Source: Lampris incognitus
Taxonomy: Eukaryota; Chordata; Actinopteri; Lampriformes; Lampridae
NCBI RefSeq assembly: GCF_029633865.1
Contig: NC_079211.1
Coordinates: forward strand, 143,193,585 to 143,257,584
Direction of reading: 5' to 3'
DNA length: 64,000 nt
Both the position numbers and the translations under genes were made by a program. Below the pieces are notes generated by a model that saw only the letters and a program-made list of their open reading frames with translations, was not told the DNA's origin and ran no database searches. Shown here one piece after another: positions 26,401 to 34,370 of this stretch (the first letter of the stretch is position 1; each line of letters begins with the position of its first letter).

Positions 26401-29400
26401 AGATAAGACATTCCAGAAGCCCTTAAAACGATGTCAATAAAATTCATTGAGAAGCTAACTGGATCATTTGTCCTTTACCCTTATGTGCTTGTTGCTGCAG
26501 TCTCGAAACAGAGGATTAGGAAGGCCACTGCTATGCTTTCTCCATGTCTGATAGACTTCCAGTACCACAGCGGTCAGTCCCCGAGGCCATACCTCCACAA
26601 ACTTCTGACACACTGCTTTCAGATAGTGCATCATCAGGTCCAGTATACCACCGTTGGCAATATTGCTGACCAGGAAGTTGTGGACATCTTGTTGCTCTAC
26701 AAATGGGAATGGAAAGTTAAGTAGTATATACAAGGTGACATGCCAGTAAGCACTGAAGATACTTATATAAGATGAAACTTCTGCACCATACCAGACTCCA
26801 TGTATTCAATTGAATGTAAAGGTGGGCAATTGCCATGGAGAAGCTGTGCATCATCCTTGACATCCCGCCGAGAATCAAGATGACTCAAGCTCTCATCATC
26901 ATCCTCAGGATCAAATTTCTTTAGCCTGAGGAGAACCAGAGAAGTGCTTGTCAGGCAAATAACTACCATTAGTTATAGTTAATTGTCTGGTATTCTGACA
27001 ACTACCTTGAGGGGAGATATTTGAAAAGAAGCTCCTGAAAATCAATCTTCTCTTCCTTTTTGCACTTTGTGTTTCGTACACGCGCTGACCGCCTCTTTGC
27101 TGTTTCGCCACTGTCTTCCATCACACGTTTCCTCTTAGGGGCTTTCTTCACCTTCTCTGTCAGTGATGTATCCATAGCTGTGACCATGCGGCATGGACAA
27201 TAACTCATTAAATCACACTGAGTAATACCAACGCAACTAGTACAGTTAATATATTACTGCTTACATCAACATATGTTTACAAATTACTTAGTGATTTGCA
27301 TAACAACTAACCGACGGAGGGAACTGTGGTGGTGACCTCTATAGTAGTCTGGCTAGGGGTGAACTGAACCAGAGTGCTGGGCTGGGAAGTAGCTGGTGGT
27401 TCAGGGAGAGGTGCTGGGGCCAGAGATGAGGTGGGGCTGCTGCTAGGCATAGTGGTCTGGCTTGTGCTGACAGGGCTGCTGGGTTTGGGCAGGTTCTGGA
27501 GGCAACTGGCATCACGGTACTCAAGTAAGTCGATTCTGCAGCCAAGACTGGGGCGTGGTGGCTCACATGTGGTCTGATGTCTGTACATTGCAAGGAAGCT
27601 CTCACCCACATGCTTCCACCTGAGAAACAAAACTCAGTCTTACTGGATCAAATCTTTTACAAGTACAATAATAAAATGTTTATCTGCAGTGCTTGCACAA
27701 AACTACACAGCAATCACAAAAAAAGCAGTTACGAATGCAAAGTTACACAGACAACCGAATAAGCCCCAAAAGCCAGTTTTACATGCCTAGTTATTTTCAA
27801 ACAAGAAATTAAGCTCTTATTCTCTGCCTCCAAGCTTTGGGGGAGAGTTCTTTAAAGTGGTGGGTAACTGAGCTCAAATCTGTGTTTTGGGATACCCATA
27901 CCCCAGGAAAACATATCAGTAACCACCCAGCCAATTCTGTATGATTAAAAATGTTGCGAAGTATATAAAACAAAGCTTCAAAAACATGTAAAAATCTGCA
28001 GCGTCCAGTGGTTTCAGACTCTGGGGGCATGGCACCGAAAGGAAGACGGCGACGTCACCAAGGAAGCCGGCCAAAAAAATCAAGAAAAGAAAACGGGAAA
28101 AATACCCAAAAACGGTCTAACTCCGCAAATCAGTTCTATACATGGTTCAACACATTTTAACATGTCAACAGCAATACATCTCCCACATTTATAAAGTATT
28201 TTGAAGCAAATCTGTCAATTTGGTTACCCTGCTCGTTAAGTACAATAGTAATGACAGTTCCACCTGCAGAAATGGAACTACATGTACACTCATTAGGTTT
28301 TCATAGGTGACATACAGATTCTAAAAAAAAAAACAAGTACAAAAAAACATGGAGGAAAAACACTCACGAGAAATAGCATATGGGCTGAACCAGAACCAGA
28401 TCAGGCTTCGGGTCCTTCTGAGAGAGAGCCTGTCTACGCTTTCGCAGGTCCAGTGCCTCTTGTACAATGGATTGGCTTTCCTCTTCCTCCACATTCACAT
28501 AGTGAACAGACATGTCGCTGCACGCAAAATAGAATAAAGTGAAAAAGTTTCTAAAAGTTAATGTGGAGGTTCGCTGATATGAAAGTGTACAGCCCAACAC
28601 GGGGATCGCTGGTTTGAATCCCCGTGTTACCTCTGGCTTGGACAGGCATCCCTACAGACACAATTGGCTGTGTCTGTGGGTGGGAAGCTGGATGTGGGTA
28701 TGCGTCCTGGTTGCTGCACTAGCGCCTCCTCTGGTCAGTCGGGGCATCTGTTTGGGGGAGAGGGGGGAACTGGGGGGAATAACATGATCCTTCTACACGC
28801 TACGTCCCCCTGGCTAAAGTCCTCACTGTCAGTTGAAAAGAAGCGGCTGGCAACTCCACATGTATCGGAGGAAGCATGTGGTAGTTTGCAGCCCTCCCCG
28901 GACTGGCAGAGGAGGTTGGAGCAGCGACCGGGACGGCTCGGACAATAGGGTAATTGTCCAAGTACAATTGGGGAGAAAAAGCCAAAAAAAAAAAAAAAAA
29001 AAATCAAAAAAAAAATAAGGTGTTCAGCTACACCAACAACACATTTTCAGAAGATACAGTGGAGAGATATGGAATGACTGGGCCTCACCATTTTACGAAC
29101 ATTTGCATGGTGTCTCTCTTCAGACAGGGCTGCTCCTCAAATATTTTCTCCTTCAACACCAGACCTTTTGTGTAACAATGATCCTTCTCCAGGGCTTTAG
29201 AGATGAAATACAAACAACCTGGGGAAATACAGTCAGGTAATAAAGTTCCGCTTTCTATGCTTGCATATTCTGTAAATTGGACAGGTAGAAAGCCACTCCC
29301 CGTCATCAGAAAGAAAGCCACATCTGTAGCCACACCTTATCCAAACAATTTGTAGAGAACATAATATGAGCATTGGCATTTCAATGAGATGTGATATACA

Positions 29401-32110
29401 GCACACTTCACAATAATGTAGGACTTACAGCTGTAGTCACTGAGAGTGTACAGAATAGTGATGAGGTTGTCAAGGCAGGGCCAGTGGTCTGGATTACAGT
29501 GGAGACCCTCTTCAAAGGCATGCCGGGCCAGAGGTATGCGTACAAGTCGCACGGCCACTTGACCTATCTTGAACCACATGTTCACATCGGTGGAATCCAA
29601 CATAACAGCCTAGAAAAAGAAAAAGAAAACAACACAGTAAACGGGATGCAATATTAACATGAAACAAAGACATTCTTGTATTCTAACAATGAATTTGTTC
29701 TCTACATTTAACCCATCCTATTGTATAGGCGCAGTGGGCAACTGCAGCACCCAGGGACCAACTCCAGTTCTTCATTCCATTGCCTTGGTCAAGGGCACAG
29801 GAAGGAGTATTAACCCTAACATACATGTCTTTTTGATGGTGAGGAAACTGGAGAACCCGGAGGAAACCCACGCAAACATGGGGAGAACATGCAAAATCCA
29901 TTTTTATTTCATTCATGACAATAGCCCCTTGGTGTAGTGGTTTTACAGTATTTTGAATGTTTTACCTCCAAGTAAAATTCCATTGCCGTCTCAAAGTCAT
30001 CTCGCAACGCAGTCAAACTAGCCAGGTTTTTAAAGGTGGAATATTTCAACATCAGCCCAGGATGCTTGAGACCCACTCTCTGATCCTCTGAGGGCATAGC
30101 CTAAAACAGTAAAGGATTTATCAAAAATGTACTGCATATTAAACAAGGTGCTGTGATGGAGGATGAATGACATTATATGTAATGTGGTGGTACCTCTTTG
30201 AGTAAGGGCGTTTTGAGAAGTTCATGATAGGCCTTGGTGGACTCTTCAAACTTGTCATGTTTTTGAAGATCTAAAGCTTTGTGATATAAAGCAAAGGCCT
30301 CTGCTTCCTACAATATAAATAAACAAATAAATCAGACTGTATGAATAGATAAGACTAAGGGTACAGCTTCATTTACAAAATCTGCAGCACTTTGTACCTG
30401 AGCCTCTTTAGTTTGACTCTTGTTAGTTCTCAGGGGATCCTGAGATTCATCAGCAGCTGTTGACGCAGCATTCAATGCCGCTATCCGGATCTGGAGGGGT
30501 GTAAAAAAGAACAGAAACATTGGCTAAACAGCAAGTAAAAGTGCAAAAGCACCTCATGATGTCTGGAATGAAGTAGCTTAAAAAATACTAATCATTAGAA
30601 TACAACAGGGGGCTTCAGCAAAACACATAACAGGACACTCTGGAGGGCACAATAGTACCAAATTCACACATGCAGTCTTTCCATGAAATGTTCAGGGATG
30701 CTTCCTGGATGGGATCATGTGTGAATGGGAGCAGGGATCAATATTCAGGGAAATCTGTACCGCCAATTTCCCACCTCAAGACCATGCATCAATTCTGGTA
30801 ATATGCCGGTAAGGCTGTGTTGTAAATGAAAGCAGTAACACTGCAGGGAAGCGCACGTAAAGGGTCGTGTCTGTCTGACGAAAGAAAATACAATTGAACA
30901 GCACATTCTCCTATTTTTCAAAACAGTCTTAGTGAAAAATGTTTTAAAATAAATAAATACGTGTACTTTTAACAATGTTAAAATGCCACATCCTCTTGCT
31001 CAACTTACCCCAGGGCTTTGGCTCATTTTACCCCATGGCCATCATTTTGAGAAAAAAAATCAAAAGCCCTATTCACTGTGATATTGGGCTATACAAATAA
31101 AATTGACTTGACATGTAAATTTGCATTGACACGAGTAACTGCGCCTGATATTCCTTGAGATAACATTTACTACTGCTGGACTGTCCCTTGTCCCATGTAT
31201 TCCGGCATTGCCATGGCATGTGAAAAGACGCGAGACGGAAATGTTCCTGAATGCAGCTGCATGTGTGCATATCGAAAATCACTAGCGGTGCCTGAAAAAT
31301 GACCCCAGTAATTTACCGGGAACTGCGTGTGAAAAGACCTTACGTGGCTGAATAGACCTCACCATTTTAATGCGCAGAGATCGTCTTGCTTCAAACGTCA
31401 ATGGTTTGTGACTGGGTCTGCAGAAACGCGGCAAGGCACAACAGACAGCAGGGCTGAGAAAGAAGTGTAACCATCAAGTGGAGACAAAGTTAAATGGAAG
31501 AAAATGAATATGCACAAGCTTCACAATCCGAGTTCAAAGGCCAATCGCTGTACAACATGGCTAACAGTAATAACATAGAATAACAGACAAATGACGAACT
31601 AGTCCTCGGTAACGACCCTCTCTCTCCATCATTATACTTAACGTACAGGTTCTTGGGGTTCAACGGAAGACTGACGGGACAAGAGGTGCCGAGCAAGACA
31701 AGGTTGAGAACCACTCGATAACGTTAACCACACATCCACGCTTCGAGATTAACACCAAATAGTGCACTAAACACAACAATTGAGCAGCTCTGCTGCATTA
31801 TGTCGTGCAGATTTTCAAGTGTCCTGGCAAATCTCCTCGGACAGTAAAACACAGCCTGGCAGGGAGCTTGACTTATTAACTAACGCTAACTCGGCTAGGT
31901 TGCTAACAAAAGCTAACACAACGTTAGCCTCCGCCGGGTGACTAACGATGGAGACTTACCGTTCATCCCCATTCTCAGGGCATGTGTACGCCTCGTTGAC
32001 TTTGACGGGCAGTAAACGGTGAAACGGCTGCGTTTACTGTGCACAAACTAATTTTAAAACTTAAGTCATCATCCGCTGCCCTTAACGTTACCATTTTCAC
32101 ATCGCAGCAC
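1919..32110 (-). CDS. cabin1: cabin1, calcineurin-binding protein cabin-1 (5' part, spliced)
   Basis: CABIN1 is a large nuclear TPR protein. It inhibits calcineurin and MEF2 and is a subunit of the HIRA-UBN1-CABIN1-ASF1A complex that deposits histone H3.3. Exons, in gene order: 32110?-31960 (non-coding), 31417-31363, 30490-30398, 30307-30194, 30100-29966, 29609-29429, 29218-29089, 28517-28368, 27619-27312, 27177-27006, 26925-26792, 26696-26479, 12740-12668, 12561-12374, 12164-12027, 11695-11507, 11174-10932, 10832-10679, 10581-10466, 7659-7498, 5708-5502, 5348-5203, 4910-4649, 4382-4212, 3711-3622, 2487-2327, 2231-about 1925. Codon phase agrees across every coding junction from the ATG exon on. 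Signature stretches are [45 protein letters not shown] and [20 protein letters not shown]. About 1,400 of the roughly 2,200 residues of the family are here. The C-terminal part, including the MEF2/calcineurin-binding end, lies left of base 1. Identity is from remembered family sequence. Confidence 0.95.
2860..3292 (+). mobile_element. tRNA-derived SINE, family A
   Basis: The head has a tRNA-like A box (near TACCGTGGCAG) and B box (AGTTCGAATTCC, consensus GGTTCGAATCC). A body of about 350 bp shared with ten other copies in this window follows, ending CAATTGGGGAGAAAA. It is flanked by a 14-bp target-site duplication, AAATGTAGAAACCA at 2846-2859 and AAATGTAGCAACCA at 3293-3306, one mismatch. It sits in the cabin1 intron between exons 25 and 26. 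Similar SINEs are common in percomorph fish (AFC/ROn-1-like); that family name is an inference. Confidence 0.85.
3622..5708 (-). CDS. cabin1: cabin1 exons 21-25: highly conserved TPR core
   Basis: This is the part of the protein most similar to mammals. Exon 21 encodes [20 protein letters not shown] and [17 protein letters not shown]. Exon 22 has [20 protein letters not shown] and [10 protein letters not shown]. Exon 23 has [20 protein letters not shown] and [20 protein letters not shown]. Exon 24 has [20 protein letters not shown] and [15 protein letters not shown]. Exon 25 has [20 protein letters not shown]. All splice sites are canonical and the frames are uninterrupted, so the gene is under coding constraint. 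Confidence 0.95.
6393..6813 (-). mobile_element. tRNA-derived SINE, family A
   Basis: A near full-length family A copy in reverse orientation. It is flanked by an 11-bp direct repeat GAGCAACTTTT at 6382-6392 and 6814-6824, the target-site duplication. It lies in the cabin1 intron between exons 21 and 20. Confidence 0.85.
6945..7135 (-). mobile_element. tRNA-derived SINE, family C
   Basis: Read on the minus strand it starts GGGGCGCCCTGGTGGTTCAC and has a B box GGGTTCGAATCC. It ends in a body reading AATAAAGGTGGAAAATGCC. A perfect 16-bp target-site duplication TACACAAACATTCTTT lies at 6929-6944 and 7136-7151. The unit is about 190 bp, distinct from families A, B and D. The perfect duplication suggests a fairly recent insertion. 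Confidence 0.85.
7498..12740 (-). CDS. cabin1: cabin1 exons 13-20: central helical repeats
   Basis: Eight exons with matching phases encode the central TPR-like region: [32 protein letters not shown] and [87 protein letters not shown]; a short acidic exon leading to [20 protein letters not shown]; and [20 protein letters not shown]. Exon 19 (10581-10466) is too short to stand out as an open frame. I placed it from the acceptor CCTCAG and the donor GTAAGT at 10465-10460. The 2.8-kb intron between exons 19 and 20 holds a dead RTE LINE in the same orientation as the gene. Confidence 0.93.
7753..9935 (-). mobile_element. Degenerate RTE-clade LINE
   Basis: Minus-strand fragments in shifted frames read as one reverse transcriptase: [20 protein letters not shown] (FVDxxKAYD block), [40 protein letters not shown] and [11 protein letters not shown] near the C-terminus. 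The catalytic box usually (F/Y)ADD reads VND here, and the Lys of KAYD is Ile. With several frame breaks, the copy is dead. The 3' end at about 7753 carries the familiar GTGGTGACCCCTAACAGGAG tail and (TAG)n. It is in the cabin1 intron between exons 19 and 20. Confidence 0.85.
11195..11430. repeat. Old repeat fragment with A-rich tail
   Basis: A stretch resembling the common fish motif TTCATCCCCGAGGGGAAATTG is followed by about 150 bp of A-rich low-complexity sequence. A related scrap (ATTGATCCCCATGGGGGAAA) is at 20,140-20,160. The parent element is not identified. Confidence 0.4.
13375..13760. repeat. Internal direct duplication in the L2 3' region
   Basis: About 110 bp at 13,378-13,500 (GATGCCAAGCAGTGTCCAG through CATTCACATACA) recur at 13,634-13,741, 255 bp apart. 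The same paired arrangement exists in the second L2 copy near 63,390 and 63,640, so the duplication belongs to the element and predates these insertions. Confidence 0.7.
14885..14990 (+). mobile_element. RTE LINE 3' tail fragment
   Basis: The sequence GATCCGCTGTGGCGACCCCT with a (TAG)n tail matches the 3' end of the RTE copy at 7753 in the opposite orientation. Only about 100 bp is present, a severely 5'-truncated insertion into the L2. Confidence 0.65.
15545..15750. mobile_element. Family C SINE fragments
   Basis: A head piece (GGGGTGCCCCGGTGGCTCAC) lies at 15,555 on the plus strand. A tail piece on the minus strand (15,660-15,740) resembles the family C body. The two are in inverted orientation and separated by A- and T-rich sequence, so at least one rearrangement or two insertions are needed. 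Confidence 0.55.
15750..16135 (+). mobile_element. tRNA-derived SINE, family A
   Basis: A copy starting at the B box (CGGTTCGAATCCC) and ending at GACGGATACAATTGGGGAG near 16,125. It inserted in the L2 and lacks the A box end, so it is 5'-truncated or fused to the family C scrap before it. Confidence 0.75.
16770..16925 (-). mobile_element. tRNA-derived SINE, family C, truncated
   Basis: The reverse-oriented copy carries the B-box region (TTCGAACCCAGACC on the plus strand). It stops at GGACTACACCTTATGTTAAC, losing the terminal 30 bp that hold the A box. Confidence 0.65.
17133..17304 (-). mobile_element. tRNA-derived SINE, family C
   Basis: The copy splits the esterase-like ORF1 of the surrounding LINE. 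A 17-bp duplication CCAAAGAGAATTTTATT at 17116-17132 and 17305-17321 marks the insertion; removing one copy with the SINE restores the LINE text. Confidence 0.85.
18112..18295 (-). mobile_element. tRNA-derived SINE, family C
   Basis: The reverse-oriented copy interrupts the endonuclease portion of the LINE. The B box is visible as GGATTCAAACCT on the plus strand (one change from consensus). Flanking duplication is unclear (TTACTTAT versus TTTACTTTT). Confidence 0.75.
19951..22565 (+). mobile_element. 5'-truncated L1-clade LINE nested in an L1
   Basis: Plus-strand reverse transcriptase text starts abruptly ([20 protein letters not shown]), continues [20 protein letters not shown] and [11 protein letters not shown] (YADD box intact), then [20 protein letters not shown] and [20 protein letters not shown]. 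It ends in a poly(A) at 22,557-22,568. A 14-bp duplication AAAGCAGCCAGTGA at 19937-19950 and AAAGCAGCCAGCGA at 22566-22579 brackets it. Stops (for example after VLIF) show decay. It carries a family B SINE at 20,523. Confidence 0.87.
20523..20898 (+). mobile_element. tRNA-derived SINE, family B
   Basis: The head GCAGTGGTTAGCGCGGTCGC holds the A box and GGGTTTGAGGCCC the B box. The body includes TTTCCTCCCACAGTCTAAAG and the tail ends in (GGAT)n. A perfect 12-bp duplication ATATGGTCAGAT at 20511-20522 and 20899-20910 frames it. It is the innermost of three nested insertions here. Confidence 0.87.
23294..23694 (-). mobile_element. tRNA-derived SINE, family D
   Basis: Read on the minus strand the head is GTCCGCGGTGGCTTAGCGGT with a B box GGGGTTCGCGCCCC. 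The 3' part ends CCACTAAATTGGGAGAAAAA and poly(A) (poly(T) at 23,294). Duplicated flanks TTGTTGTTCATTCT are at 23280-23293 and 23695-23708. It is the only copy of this family in the window and interrupts the L1 RT just before the FKGTRQGCP block. Confidence 0.85.
24170..24592 (-). mobile_element. tRNA-derived SINE, family A
   Basis: A near full-length reverse copy inserted into the L1 between its PDGF block and the ISPDQIGF block. Flanks CAAGGGGCTAT and AAGAGGTGCTAT look like a degenerate target-site duplication. Confidence 0.8.
24941..25620 (+). mobile_element. Penelope-like element 3' part with GIY-YIG endonuclease
   Basis: An open frame 24,951-25,430 (159 codons) contains [20 protein letters not shown], the GIY-YIG-type core [40 protein letters not shown] and [19 protein letters not shown]. 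This matches the C-terminal endonuclease of Penelope/Neptune elements of fish. The reverse transcriptase is absent to the left. The 3' sequence (25,490-25,620) contains TTTATAAGGGGTGGGGATAC and AATAAACGTTGCATCCAG, the type of pseudo-LTR seen in this group. Confidence 0.85.
25825..26270 (-). mobile_element. tRNA-derived SINE, family A
   Basis: A full-length reverse copy; the B box appears as GGATTCGAACC on the plus strand. Flanks TTGTAACTTT and TTGTAACATT form a probable target-site duplication. It is in the distal part of cabin1 intron 12. Confidence 0.82.
26479..28517 (-). CDS. cabin1: cabin1 exons 8-12: Pro/Ser-rich linker and nuclear-localisation region
   Basis: Exon 8 encodes an acidic segment ([15 protein letters not shown]). 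Exon 9 has the conserved [20 protein letters not shown] followed by a Pro/Ser/Thr-rich, low-complexity linker of about 65 residues that is expected to vary between species. Exon 10 carries two basic clusters fitting a bipartite nuclear localisation signal: KKAPKRKRV and [14 protein letters not shown]. Exon 11 is acidic (DPEDDDESL). Exon 12 resumes helical sequence ([20 protein letters not shown] and [20 protein letters not shown]). The exon 12 donor is read as AGG|GTAAAG, because the alternative one base earlier would bring a stop codon in exon 13. Confidence 0.92.
28598..28985 (+). mobile_element. tRNA-derived SINE, family A, 5'-truncated
   Basis: The copy begins at CAACACGGGGATCGCTGG, has a B box GGTTTGAATCCC, and ends TACAATTGGGGAGAAAAAG with a poly(A) stretch. 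The A box is missing. It lies in the cabin1 intron between exons 8 and 7. Confidence 0.8.
29089..31417 (-). CDS. cabin1: cabin1 exons 2-7: start codon and N-terminal TPR repeats
   Basis: Exon 2 (31417-31363) has a clean acceptor ending TTTCTGCAG. It ends exactly with ATG, so the start methionine is the last codon of the exon and exon 3 opens with [10 protein letters not shown]. Exons 4-7 encode helical tetratricopeptide-like units: [19 protein letters not shown], then [20 protein letters not shown], then [19 protein letters not shown] and [20 protein letters not shown], then [19 protein letters not shown]. TPRs in this family mediate protein contacts in the HIRA complex. Exon sizes and phases are intact and no frame disruption is present. 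The intron between exons 6 and 7 and that between 5 and 6 hold only short repeats. Confidence 0.93.
29690..29900 (-). repeat. Fish repeat fragment related to family B body
   Basis: On the minus strand the sequence GCATGTTCTCCCCATGTTTG is followed by a TTTCCTCCGGGTTCTCC-like block, as in family B. The remaining part (GCGCAGTGGGCAACTGCAGC on the plus strand) differs. It lies in the cabin1 intron between exons 6 and 5. Confidence 0.6.
31071..31115 (+). repeat. L2 3'-end scrap
   Basis: The motif GTGATATTGGGCTATACAAA followed by TAAAATTGACTTGACATG is the classic 3' end of fish L2 elements. Only about 45 bp is recognisable. A similar scrap is at 12,270-12,297. Confidence 0.6.
31960..32110 (-). promoter_or_regulatory. 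cabin1: cabin1 promoter region and non-coding exon 1
   Basis: A strong donor (GTAAGT on the minus strand, 31959-31954) ends a non-coding exon at 31960. Upstream on the minus strand a CCAAT box lies at 32178-32174 (ATTGG on the plus strand). It is preceded by a 9-bp direct repeat, AACGTCGT(A), at 32154-32171. No TATA box is seen. The transcription start is inferred to be near 32,080-32,110. Another ATG directly followed by GT at 32094-32092 is probably fortuitous, because its frame would not use the better donor. Confidence 0.6.
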
Positions 32111-32758
32111 CACACAGTCGCCGTTCAGTTGCCAATTACCTGCCAAATGAATAACGTCGTAACGTCGTAGCTTATTGGCCGAATTGTTGCGGGTGTATTC
32201 CGGCAGCCAATCAAAAACCTTGATATACAGCGGAACCGACACAACGCAAACTTCTTCAAAAAATTTGAAACGTTTAAATTCTACCAACAGCAAACACAAA
32301 ACAAACACATAAAACAAAAGAAAGGGAGGGGGGTGAATAAACGTAAAGAAAATTCAAACGTTGGAAAGCGATAAATTGGAGGACAAGGCGGAAATGACGT
32401 CACGTCAGAGCGAAATTGGAATTGAAAACGAGCGGAGGCACGGCGTCATATTGTAAGGAGCTATTTTCTGCAGCCTCTGATTAAGTTTCGGTGACTTTAT
32501 TTAGGTTATTGTTTATCATGTTTAGATACTTGTTAATTGTTTACTTTGCATATTTAATTGATTATCCGCCTTTTTCCATTTTCACGTGTAGAAATTTGAA
32601 TTATACAAGAATGTATGTTTCACTTAGCTAAAAAAAAGTTCGTTGTGACCCTCGAACTTTGAAAATATACGATGTTTTGAACATATGTATTTAATTTTTT
32701 TCAGGTCCCCTGCTGTATTGTTCTGTATTGTTTATAATTGGTTTATGTATGTATATGT

Positions 32759-33117
32759 ATTGTAACGTGCATGGATAAGAAGACACGCTGGCCGCTGGCT
32801 GGCGGGTCTGACCCTTTAGTCTAGCGGTTAGCGATGTCTCCTGCGGTGCGGGCGATACGGGTTCGCTTCCCGGCCGCGGCAGTTCCTGTGGTCGCGTTGT
32901 CCCCCGAATTCCCTACAGTATGTATATATGTGTCCCCCGAACTCGTTACTATATACATACATACTGTAGCGAATTCGGGGGACAATGTAACCACAGGAAC
33001 TGCCGCGGCCGGGAAGCGAACCCGCATCGCCCGCACGGACATCGCTAACCGCTCGACCAAAGGGTCAAACCCGCAAACCAGCGACCAGCATGTGTTCTTA
33101 TCCATGCACGTTACAAT
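32759..33117. repeat. 360-bp palindrome (foldback) with two inverted tRNA-like promoters
   Basis: The left arm 32759-32929 and right arm 32951-33117 are inverted copies of about 170 bp separated by about 21 bp. Both begin, from outside, ATTGTAACGTGCATGGATAA. Each arm holds a tRNA-like A box region (GTCnAGCGGTTAGCGATGTC) and a B box (GGGTTCGCTTCCCGGCCGCGG). Arms differ at scattered positions, so this is not a recent assembly hairpin of one molecule. It may be two oppositely placed SINE heads or a foldback transposon. It lies just upstream of the cabin1 promoter, in the cabin1-nefl spacer. Confidence 0.8.
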
Positions 33118-33244
33118 ATGTATGCATATGTGTGTATATACATACATGCACACACATACATATATGTTCTCTTTGTAATGTTTTGAATTGGATTTAAATA
33201 AAGTTTTGTGAAAAAAGAAGAAAAAAGAAAATGAGGCACTGCCA

Positions 33245-33425
33245 GGGTAGCGTAGCGGTCTATTCCGTTGCCTAACAACACGGGGGTCGGCGGTTCGAAT
33301 CCCCTCCGCCTTGGTCGGGCGTCTCTACAGACACAGTTGGCCGCGGCTGCGGGTGGGAAGCCGGATGTGAAGAGTAGGGAAAATTGGCCAAGTACACTTG
33401 GGGTGGGGTGGGGTAGAAAAAGAAA
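33245..33425 (+). mobile_element. Short family A SINE (internal deletion)
   Basis: It starts CAGGGTAGCGTAGCGGTCTA (A box) and has a B box GGTTCGAATCCCC. It jumps from GGAAGCCGGATGTGAAGAGT directly to the 3' end AATTGGCCAAGTACACTTGG, losing about 230 bp of the standard body. A copy near 47,010-47,165 has the same junction. Confidence 0.8.
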
Positions 33426-33958
33426 ATGAGGGCACAAAATAGAAAGACAATGAGGGCACGAGACGATTCGAAGGTAAGAATAAGAATCTTGCAGCAGGGG
33501 GAAAAGTTGGAGACGTCCGACCGATCAGGAGAACTAGAAGTGGGATGGTTATCACTGATCGTATCTCGGGGCGTCGTCAGAGGGAGAGACCCCTCAGCAG
33601 ATGGTGGAAGTGCAAAAAGAAGCGGGGCAGAAAAGGAATGGGGCTGACCACCGCAATATCTGCATGGGCCAAGAGAAGACTGATGGCATTCATCGCCACG
33701 GTCATAAATTGCGCTGCTGAAATAAAGGCGGAGTTGGAAAGAACCCAGATGGTGTTGGACGCTGCCATGAGATATTTGGATGTTTTGGACATATCTGGAG
33801 AAGGTCTAGATGTTACACTGCGGCAGGGATTTGCATCAACTCGGGCTGGGTCATGGGGTCACTTCTGCGAAGTTCCTACATGGCGGTACTGCAATATTTC
33901 GGATGCCAACCGCCAATTTCAACCACCAAATAGAAGCAGTACCCATACTTGTCCCTAG
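33426..33958 (+). other. Unassigned open reading segments
   Basis: An open frame at 33,545-33,958 (137 codons) encodes a basic start (RPLSRWWKCKKKRGRKGMGL) and a helical-looking part (INCAAEIKAELERTQMVLDA). A second overlapping frame covers 33,426-33,647. I do not recognise either. The base composition is higher in GC than the flanks. It could be the remnant of a retroelement ORF; it lies between a short SINE and a family B tail. No splice structure or promoter was recognised. Confidence 0.3.
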
Positions 33959-33968
33959 GTGTGTGTGT

Positions 33969-34007
<39 letters not shown>

Positions 34008-34120
34008 CCCAGTGATGGCCTGTCCAGGGTGTCTCTCCGCCTGCCGCCCACTGACTGCTGGGACAGGCTGCAGCATCCCCGCGACCCTGAGTAGGGTAAG
34101 CGGTTTGGATGACGGATGGA
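33955..34120 (+). mobile_element. Family B SINE, 3' part
   Basis: A (GT)n run at 33,959-34,005 is followed by GGCCTGTCCAGGGTGTCTCT and GGGTAAGCGGTTTGGATGAC, the tail of family B. The tRNA-like head is absent. Confidence 0.75.
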
Positions 34121-34370
34121 AGAAGTAGAGGAACATTCTGCACCGTGCACGCGCTGAAACGGCCCACAGTGTATGATGCTGTAACACAAATATCCCTGCT
34201 TTCCTGTGCCAATAGCCCTGTGTCGGCATGCTAACCCCAGTAGGTGTAAGACATTGCAAAGGAACAATTCTATTTATGATAGAGTGGGGGAAAAAAATCT
34301 TTGCAAAAATATCGTGTAATCTGCATGAGGATACTTCTGGGGGGGGGGGCGATGCCACAGTACAGTAAAG

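Larger units (their letters stand above)
12741..26478. other. Giant cabin1 intron 12 filled with nested transposons
   Basis: This single 13.7-kb intron separates exon 12 from exon 13, while nearly all other cabin1 introns in the window are below 3 kb. Reading left to right it holds an L2 (minus), SINE scraps, an esterase-ORF1 LINE (plus), an L1 (minus) broken by a second L1 (plus) and two SINEs, a Penelope-type fragment and another SINE. No host exon was found in it. Confidence 0.85.

Noticed and set aside
32092-32094. Alternative cabin1 start ATG
   Set aside because: It is followed by GT, but a much stronger donor lies 130 bases downstream and the ATG at 31365-31363 joins exactly to the conserved IRIAALN.
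32811-33060. Two possible tRNA genes
   Set aside because: A and B boxes are present, but the acceptor and anticodon stems do not form a convincing cloverleaf and the sequence lies in a palindrome; treated as tRNA-derived repeat.
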